Of a stretch of 18,673 nt of DNA, positions 14,453-18,673 are shown piece by piece. The position numbers were made by a program, and so were the translations under genes. The stretch is from Bacteroidota bacterium (GTDB lineage Bacteria; Bacteroidota; Kryptoniia; Kryptoniales; JAKASW01): contig JAJYOS010000015.1 in assembly GCA_021796055.1 (NCBI GenBank), positions 1 to 18,673 on the forward strand. The letters are read 5' to 3'. The notes beneath the pieces are model-generated. The model did no database searches, was not told where the DNA came from, and worked only from the letters and a program-made list of their open reading frames with translations. Numbering within the stretch: position 1 is the stretch's first letter; each line of letters begins with the position of its first letter.

Positions 14453-16156
14453 ATGACAAGATATAAATACACAACTGTCGAAGAGATGCCGCCGCTGGCA
14501 TTCTCGCTCGAGTCGACGAGAAAAATTCCTACCGGAAGCTGGCGGCATGTGAGACCCGTCTACAAGAACAAGACTTCTCCCTGCGAGGTCGGATGTCCTG
14601 CCGGGGAGAAGATCCCCGTTTATTTCGATCTTGTCAGGCAGAAGAAATACGAAGAGGCTTGGTACAAGATTCTGGAAGATAACCCGCTCCCCGGAGTTAC
14701 GGGAAGGGTCTGTTATCACCCGTGTGAAGGACAGTGCAACAGGAAACCGTACGATGAGGCTGTCGCAATACATAACATAGAGCGGTTTGTGGCGGACAAG
14801 AATCTACGTAACAAGAAACTCCCTCAAGTCTCCGAGACGCCTAAGAGCGAGAAGGTTGCCGTGATAGGCTCCGGACCGGCGGGACTTTCCTGCGCGTACC
14901 AGCTGTCCAGGAAAGGTTATCGAACGGTCATATTTGAAGCCGACCACGAGCCCGGAGGAATGCTGAGGTACGGCATACCGGAGTACAGGCTTCCGAAAAA
15001 AATTCTGGACAAAGAGATTGCCGATATTGAAAGTTTAGGCGTCGAGATCCGGATGGATTCCAGGATCGGGGGAAATGTAGCATGGAGTGAGCTCGAGAAA
15101 TTCGATGCCGTTTTTGTCGCCGTGGGCGCCATGCGGAGCAGGAAGATGGACGTCGCGGGAGAAGGTCTGAAGGGCGTCTATACCGGTGTCGATTTCCTGC
15201 GGGACCTGAGCACCGGCATCGTTCCGAAGGTCGGGCGGCAAGTTCTCGTCGTTGGTGGCGGAAACACGGCAATCGATGCAGCCAGGAGCGCAGTCAGGCT
15301 CGGCAAGAAGGCGACCATACTATACCGACGAACACGGGCCGAAATGCCTGCGGTACCGGAGGAAATTGAAGAGGCTGAAAAAGAAGGCGTCCGTTTTGAG
15401 TTTCTCGTTGCTCCGGCGAAAATTACTGGTGTCAAGGGTAAGGCTTCGAAGATAGAGCTTATAAAGATGAAACTCGGGGAGCCCGATGCCAGCGGAAGGA
15501 GAAGACCTGTTCCCGTTAAAGGCTCCAACTACACAATGGCGGCGGACACCATCATATCCGCGATCGGCGAGGAGCCCGATCTTTCATTCCTGCCGTACTC
15601 ATTCCTCAAGAAAGGCGTGAGACTCTTCGTCGATGACGATTATTCTACCGGAGTTCCGGGAATATTCGCCGGCGGAGACGCCGCGACGAATCCGAACGGC
15701 ACCGTCGTTAATGCGATCCGTGCAGGGAAAGACGCGGCAAAATCCATAGACGAGTTCCTCGGCTGGCGCACCCAGTCGAACGGGCTATCGCATGATGTCG
15801 TCCATCCGGATGATGTCAACACTTTTTATTTTCCACACGAAAAGAGAGTGAAAGTCCCGCGGATTGCCGTTGAAAAGAGCAAGGCGAGTTTCACTGAAGT
15901 CAACAGAACGCTGACTGAAGGACAGGCGCTCGATGAAGCAGAAAGATGCTTTACATGTGGAACATGTCTCCACTGCGATGTCTGTTTGACGTTCTGTCCT
16001 GACGTGGCGATAAGCAAGGATAAAGACGGAGAGTACGTGATCGATTACGATCACTGCAAAGGGTGTGGAATTTGCGTGAACGAATGTCCGCGAGAAGCCA
16101 TGGAGCTCGTCCCCGAAGGCGCTCACGAAGTGGAAGAGGAGGCTGTACAGGCATGA
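14453..16156 (+). CDS. GltD-like NAD(P)H flavoprotein fused to PorD-like 2[4Fe-4S] ferredoxin
   Basis: The 567 residues read as three parts. Residues about 30-115 are an N-terminal Fe-S domain like that of glutamate synthase beta, with Cys 44, 48, 87, 91 and 95. Residues about 130-440 are the FAD/NAD(P) reductase: FAD fingerprint GSGPAG (139-144), PGGMLRYGIPEYRLP, NAD(P) site GGGNTA (268-273), then YRRTRAEMPA and the FAD-closing FAGGDA (405-410). Residues about 495-555 are a ferredoxin with C505-x2-C508-x2-C511-x3-C515-P and C535-x2-C538-x2-C541-x3-C545-P, preceded by two extra Cys (499, 502). It sits where the por delta subunit should be, between gamma and alpha, and no separate porD exists here. 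Inferred role: electron entry or exit between Por and NAD(P)H. The next gene overlaps it by ATGA. GltB is absent, which argues against glutamate synthase. Confidence 0.9.
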   Translation: MTRYKYTTVEEMPPLAFSLESTRKIPTGSWRHVRPVYKNKTSPCEVGCPAGEKIPVYFDLVRQKKYEEAWYKILEDNPLPGVTGRVCYHPCEGQCNRKPYDEAVAIHNIERFVADKNLRNKKLPQVSETPKSEKVAVIGSGPAGLSCAYQLSRKGYRTVIFEADHEPGGMLRYGIPEYRLPKKILDKEIADIESLGVEIRMDSRIGGNVAWSELEKFDAVFVAVGAMRSRKMDVAGEGLKGVYTGVDFLRDLSTGIVPKVGRQVLVVGGGNTAIDAARSAVRLGKKATILYRRTRAEMPAVPEEIEEAEKEGVRFEFLVAPAKITGVKGKASKIELIKMKLGEPDASGRRRPVPVKGSNYTMAADTIISAIGEEPDLSFLPYSFLKKGVRLFVDDDYSTGVPGIFAGGDAATNPNGTVVNAIRAGKDAAKSIDEFLGWRTQSNGLSHDVVHPDDVNTFYFPHEKRVKVPRIAVEKSKASFTEVNRTLTEGQALDEAERCFTCGTCLHCDVCLTFCPDVAISKDKDGEYVIDYDHCKGCGICVNECPREAMELVPEGAHEVEEEAVQA

Positions 16157-17439
16157 TCAACAGGATGAGTAAGAGCAATGGAAACGGAGGTCTCCTCCAC
16201 CCGTCCGTCGACAGAGTTCTTGTAATAGAGGGGACTCACGCTGCGTCTTACGCCGTGAAACTCGCGCGCGTACAGGTAATTGCAGCCTACCCGATAACTC
16301 CTCAGACCAGCGTGGTCGAGAAGTTGTCAGAAATCGTAAGCGGCGGCGAGCTCCAGGCGAAATTTATAAAGGTCGAATCGGAACATTCGGCCATGGCTTG
16401 CTGCATCGGTTCATCCATAAGTGGAGCGAGGGCGTTCACCGCCACATCTTCTCAGGGACTCGCGCTGATGCACGAGCTTCTGCACTGGGCGGCGGGAAGC
16501 AGGCTTCCCATTGTCATGGTCAACGTCAACCGCGCGATGGCGCCGCCGTGGTCGATATACGTCGACCACAACGACAGTCTTTCCCAGCGCGACACTGGGT
16601 GGCTTCAATTCTACGCCGAGAGCAATCAGGAAGTAATGGATACGGTTCTGCAGGCATATAAGATCGCCGAGACGGTTTCGTTACCCGTCATGATTAACCT
16701 GGATGCTTTCGTTTTGAGCCATACATCCGAGCCGGTCGCAATTCCGAAGCAGGAGGTTGTCGACGAGTTTCTCCCGGCCCGAAAGGCATTGTTCAGGGTC
16801 GACACCGCGGACCCGAGAGCTTTCGGAGCTCTTATCGGACCCGATGCATACATGGAGATGCGGTATAAGTTGTTCCAGGCGATGGAAGACGCGCGGGCAG
16901 TCATACGGGACGTCGATCTGGAGTTCTCTGCTAAATTTGGACGTTCATACGGCGGACTTGTCGAAGAGTATTTCACCGAAGATGCCGAGGTTGTGTTGCT
17001 GACATCGGCCACCGCGGTGAGTACGGCCCGCATCGCGGTCGATGAGTTGAGAAGTATGGGATTCCCGGTGGGCCTGATGAAGCTCAGGGCTTTCAGGCCG
17101 TTCCCGGTCGACGAGATACGCGCACTCGCACAAAGAGTCAAGAAGATCGGCGTCATGGATCGGAACATTTCGTTCGGTGCGACCGGAATCATCTACCAGG
17201 AAACGAAAGCGGTCCTTTATAATGCGCCCGTCAGGCCGAGCCTGTTCGGATTCATCGCGGGACTCGGCGGACGTGACATTACACCGGAGACCATCAAGGA
17301 GATCTTCTCCTATCTACTGAATCATGACGAACCTGAAAGAGAGACTATCTGGATAAGTCTGAAAAGCGATTCTGCCGGACAAGAGGAGCCTCCGATACCT
17401 GAAGGCCCCGGTGGACGAATGAAATCTGAGGGAGTGTGA
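16153..17439 (+). CDS. porA: pyruvate:ferredoxin oxidoreductase alpha subunit
   Basis: This 428-residue alpha subunit carries the pyrimidine side of thiamine diphosphate binding. The family signature AAYPITPQTSVVEKLSE is followed by FIKVESEHSAMACCIGSSISGARAFTATSSQGL. NVNRAMAPPWSIYVDHNDSL and the C-terminal half with DVDLEFSAKFGRSYGG and GVMDRNISFGATG are also alpha-specific. The start chosen is the ATG at 16153, whose ATGA overlaps the stop of the flavoprotein. An in-frame ATG at 16063 would add 30 residues lying wholly inside the ferredoxin domain of the upstream gene and is rejected. ATG at 16165 is a minor alternative. The beta gene follows 3 nt later. Confidence 0.94.
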   Translation: MINRMSKSNGNGGLLHPSVDRVLVIEGTHAASYAVKLARVQVIAAYPITPQTSVVEKLSEIVSGGELQAKFIKVESEHSAMACCIGSSISGARAFTATSSQGLALMHELLHWAAGSRLPIVMVNVNRAMAPPWSIYVDHNDSLSQRDTGWLQFYAESNQEVMDTVLQAYKIAETVSLPVMINLDAFVLSHTSEPVAIPKQEVVDEFLPARKALFRVDTADPRAFGALIGPDAYMEMRYKLFQAMEDARAVIRDVDLEFSAKFGRSYGGLVEEYFTEDAEVVLLTSATAVSTARIAVDELRSMGFPVGLMKLRAFRPFPVDEIRALAQRVKKIGVMDRNISFGATGIIYQETKAVLYNAPVRPSLFGFIAGLGGRDITPETIKEIFSYLLNHDEPERETIWISLKSDSAGQEEPPIPEGPGGRMKSEGV

Positions 17440-17442
17440 GCG

Positions 17443-18426
17443 ATGGGACAGATAAAGTATCAGTTGCCTCCGGAAGAAATTCTTGCACCCGGTCATTTCG
17501 CGTGTCCGGGCTGTGGCGGCACTCTGACGATGCGATACATGCTCAAAGCGCTCGGTAGGAAAGTTATCGTTGTTATTCCGGCGTGCTGCTGGTCCGTCAT
17601 AGACGGGCCGGTCCCGTATTCGGCTGCAGGCGTACCGGTGTTTCACACGGCTTTCGAGACTGCCGCTTCGACGGCGAGCGGGGTCAAGGCGGGACTCGAG
17701 GCGCAGGGCGACCACGAGACCACTGTCGTTGCATTTGCCGGCGATGGAGGGACTTTCGACATAGGCTTCCAGGCACTTTCGGGCGCGGCTGAGCGAAATG
17801 AAGATTTCATTTACATTTGTTACGACAACGAAGCGTACATGAACACCGGTATTCAGCGGAGCTCCGCTACACCTTTCGGTGCCTGGACGACAACGACTCC
17901 TGCTGAGTCGCCGAAGGCCGAGAAGAAGAAGAATATTGTGGAAGTTCTTGCCGCTCATCGAATACCGTATCTTGCGACTGCCAGCGTCGCCTATCCTGAC
18001 GACATGATAGCAAAGATTCAGAGGGCCAAAGACATCAGCGGTTTCCGATTCATACATGTCTTTTCGCCGTGTCCTCCCGGATGGAAATTTGAGCCGGAGG
18101 ATTCGATAAAGATTTCGCGCATGGCGATCGAAAGCAGGGTCTTCCCGCTTCTCGAGGTTTTTGACGGTGTAGACTACAGGTTGTCGAGGCAGCCCGCAGG
18201 AACCCCTGTGCGCGATTATATCAGGATGCAGGGAAGGTTCAGGCATCTGCGAGAAGATCAAATCGAAGAGATTCAAAAATATGTCGACGAAGATTGGGAA
18301 AGACTGTCGGTCAGACTGGCATCTACGAAGGGCGCGGAGCACTTGAAGAAAGCCGCGCCGCAGAAGGAAAAAGAATCATCGCGCACCAAGCGCGCCGCGA
18401 CAAAGGTGCGAAGCAGGCAAAAATAG
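17443..18426 (+). CDS. porB: pyruvate:ferredoxin oxidoreductase beta subunit, with basic tail
   Basis: This 327-residue beta subunit binds thiamine diphosphate and one [4Fe-4S] cluster. Cluster cysteines are C21 and C24 (FACPGCGG), C48 or C49 (IPACCWS) and C210 (FSPCPPGW). The diphosphate/Mg2+ site is GDGGTFDIG (100-108) with NEAYMNTG (129-136). The PATFGA-like region SATPFGAWTTTTP and PPGW are PorB-specific. The fold ends near residue 297. The remaining 30 residues are rich in Lys, Arg, Ala and Gln, an uncommon extension that recalls the basic tail of sucD in this window. The ATG follows a GAGGGAGTGTGAGCG ribosome site that overlaps the porA stop. Confidence 0.94.
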   Translation: MGQIKYQLPPEEILAPGHFACPGCGGTLTMRYMLKALGRKVIVVIPACCWSVIDGPVPYSAAGVPVFHTAFETAASTASGVKAGLEAQGDHETTVVAFAGDGGTFDIGFQALSGAAERNEDFIYICYDNEAYMNTGIQRSSATPFGAWTTTTPAESPKAEKKKNIVEVLAAHRIPYLATASVAYPDDMIAKIQRAKDISGFRFIHVFSPCPPGWKFEPEDSIKISRMAIESRVFPLLEVFDGVDYRLSRQPAGTPVRDYIRMQGRFRHLREDQIEEIQKYVDEDWERLSVRLASTKGAEHLKKAAPQKEKESSRTKRAATKVRSRQK

Positions 18427-18532
18427 ATTCTTCCAGGACTGCGGTTCTTGGAGATGATATTCGCAAAGTGTGAGTCGGCGTTCCCTCGGAGTTGGTTTGA
18501 ATATGATGACTTCGTAAGGGGCGCCCAGGAAC

Positions 18533-18540
18533 AAAAGGAG
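18533..18540 (+). promoter_or_regulatory. Shine-Dalgarno deciding the KorA-type start
   Basis: AAAAGGAG is a good ribosome site. It is 38 nt away from the first ATG (18579), too far to serve it, but 5 nt from the in-frame ACG at 18546. This supports initiation at or very near 18546. Confidence 0.6.
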
Positions 18541-18545
18541 ATTTA

Positions 18546-18673
18546 ACGCCGCTATTTAGAATCAGAAACGGAAACCAGATGATCGGTGAGGGGGCGGTGG
18601 CCGCCGGGTGCAGGTTCTTCGCCGGCTATCCCATAACACCTGCCTCCGGCATTTACAAGTTTATGATCGACGA
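18546..18673 (+). CDS. 2-oxoacid:acceptor oxidoreductase alpha subunit (KorA type), 5' part only
   Basis: Translation gives RIRNGNQMIGEGAVAAG followed by CRFFAGYPITPASGIYKF, the N-terminal thiamine-diphosphate site of KorA-type alpha subunits (2-oxoglutarate or related 2-oxoacids). The gene runs off the right edge. The GN-x-x-x-x-x-GA-x-x-AG motif begins before the first ATG (18579), which lies inside it, so the true start must be upstream. The frame is open from 18510 but has no ATG, GTG or TTG. An in-frame ACG at 18546 stands 5 nt after AAAAGGAG (18533-18540) and gives the usual number of leading residues. I take it as the provisional start; a mutated ATG or a base error is possible. It is 119 nt downstream of porB and probably begins a second OFOR pair. 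Confidence 0.8.

Noticed and set aside
16063..16152. Upstream ATG that would extend porA by 30 residues
   Set aside because: The extension is wholly inside the ferredoxin domain of the preceding gene, Arg-rich and unlike PorA N-termini. The ATGA overlap at 16153 is the natural start.
17314..18342. 342-codon open frame on the minus strand opposite porB
   Set aside because: It lies antisense to a gene with all conserved porB motifs. It is Arg/Ser/Cys-rich with no domain and results from GC-biased third positions.
18435..18452. Imperfect hairpin after porB as a terminator
   Set aside because: Only about six pairs including a G-T, with no T-tract; the next gene is in the same direction and close.
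18503..18517. Four-codon open frame (ATG ATG ACT TCG TAA) as a leader peptide for the KorA-type gene
   Set aside because: Too short, no ribosome site of its own and no attenuator-like structure or codon run.
1..18673. CRISPR array, insertion sequence, prophage, tRNA or rRNA
   Set aside because: No regularly spaced direct repeats of suitable length, no transposase or integrase, no terminal inverted repeats and no recognisable structural RNA were seen.

Overview
The window looks like a chromosomal segment of about 52-54% GC (by eye) from an anaerobic or facultative, Gram-negative member of the Bacteroidota/Chlorobiota/Ignavibacteriota assemblage. This is inferred from the protein families present, not from a marker gene. 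Supporting points are a TonB-receptor-type outer-membrane barrel, a NamZ/DUF1343 cell-wall hydrolase, a MenA prenyltransferase (menaquinone), a pyruvate:ferredoxin oxidoreductase operon and tandem TatA genes. The one good promoter has ordinary sigma-70 boxes (TTTACA-N18-TATAAG) and is followed by a strong Shine-Dalgarno. That fits Ignavibacteria-like relatives better than classical Bacteroidia.

Layout. (1) 1-881, twin-arginine translocation: a fragment of a TatA-like gene leaves the left edge on the minus strand, and two TatA/B-type genes lie in tandem on the plus strand. (2) 890-7586, a tight plus-strand run: gatA, sucD, ndk, a Nudix hydrolase, a NamZ-like lipoprotein-free secreted protein and a TonB-receptor-like barrel. 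Gaps are 2 to 74 nt, with one ATGA overlap. (3) 7587-7715, a convergent gap with inverted repeats. (4) 7716-13405, a minus-strand run read right to left: a TatD nuclease fused to a radical SAM domain, then MenA, then a multi-PAS hybrid histidine kinase. (5) 13406-13826, a divergent intergenic region with the promoter of the next operon. (6) 13827-18426, the pyruvate:ferredoxin oxidoreductase operon: gamma subunit, a GltD-like flavoprotein fused to a PorD-like 2[4Fe-4S] ferredoxin, alpha subunit and beta subunit. (7) 18546-end, the beginning of a second 2-oxoacid oxidoreductase alpha (KorA type).

How the genes fit together. SucD (substrate-level phosphorylation, the CoA/succinyl-CoA node) is followed by Ndk, which equilibrates nucleoside triphosphates. 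The Por operon makes or uses acetyl-CoA with ferredoxin, and its fused flavoprotein would connect the ferredoxin pool to NAD(P)H. MenA supplies menaquinone for anaerobic respiration. The hybrid kinase, NamZ protein and barrel concern sensing and the envelope.

Most worth a second look: (a) the sucD 3' end, where the -1 frame carries a heptad-like tail ending 3 nt before ndk, with a dnaX-type A AAA AAG heptamer and a hairpin nearby; (b) the second alpha subunit, whose conserved N-terminus starts upstream of any standard start codon but just after a strong Shine-Dalgarno and an in-frame ACG; (c) the TatD-radical SAM fusion; (d) the GltD-PorD fusion; (e) a third TatA at the left edge whose start codon and membrane helix are in different frames. 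No CRISPR array, insertion sequence, tRNA or rRNA was recognised.
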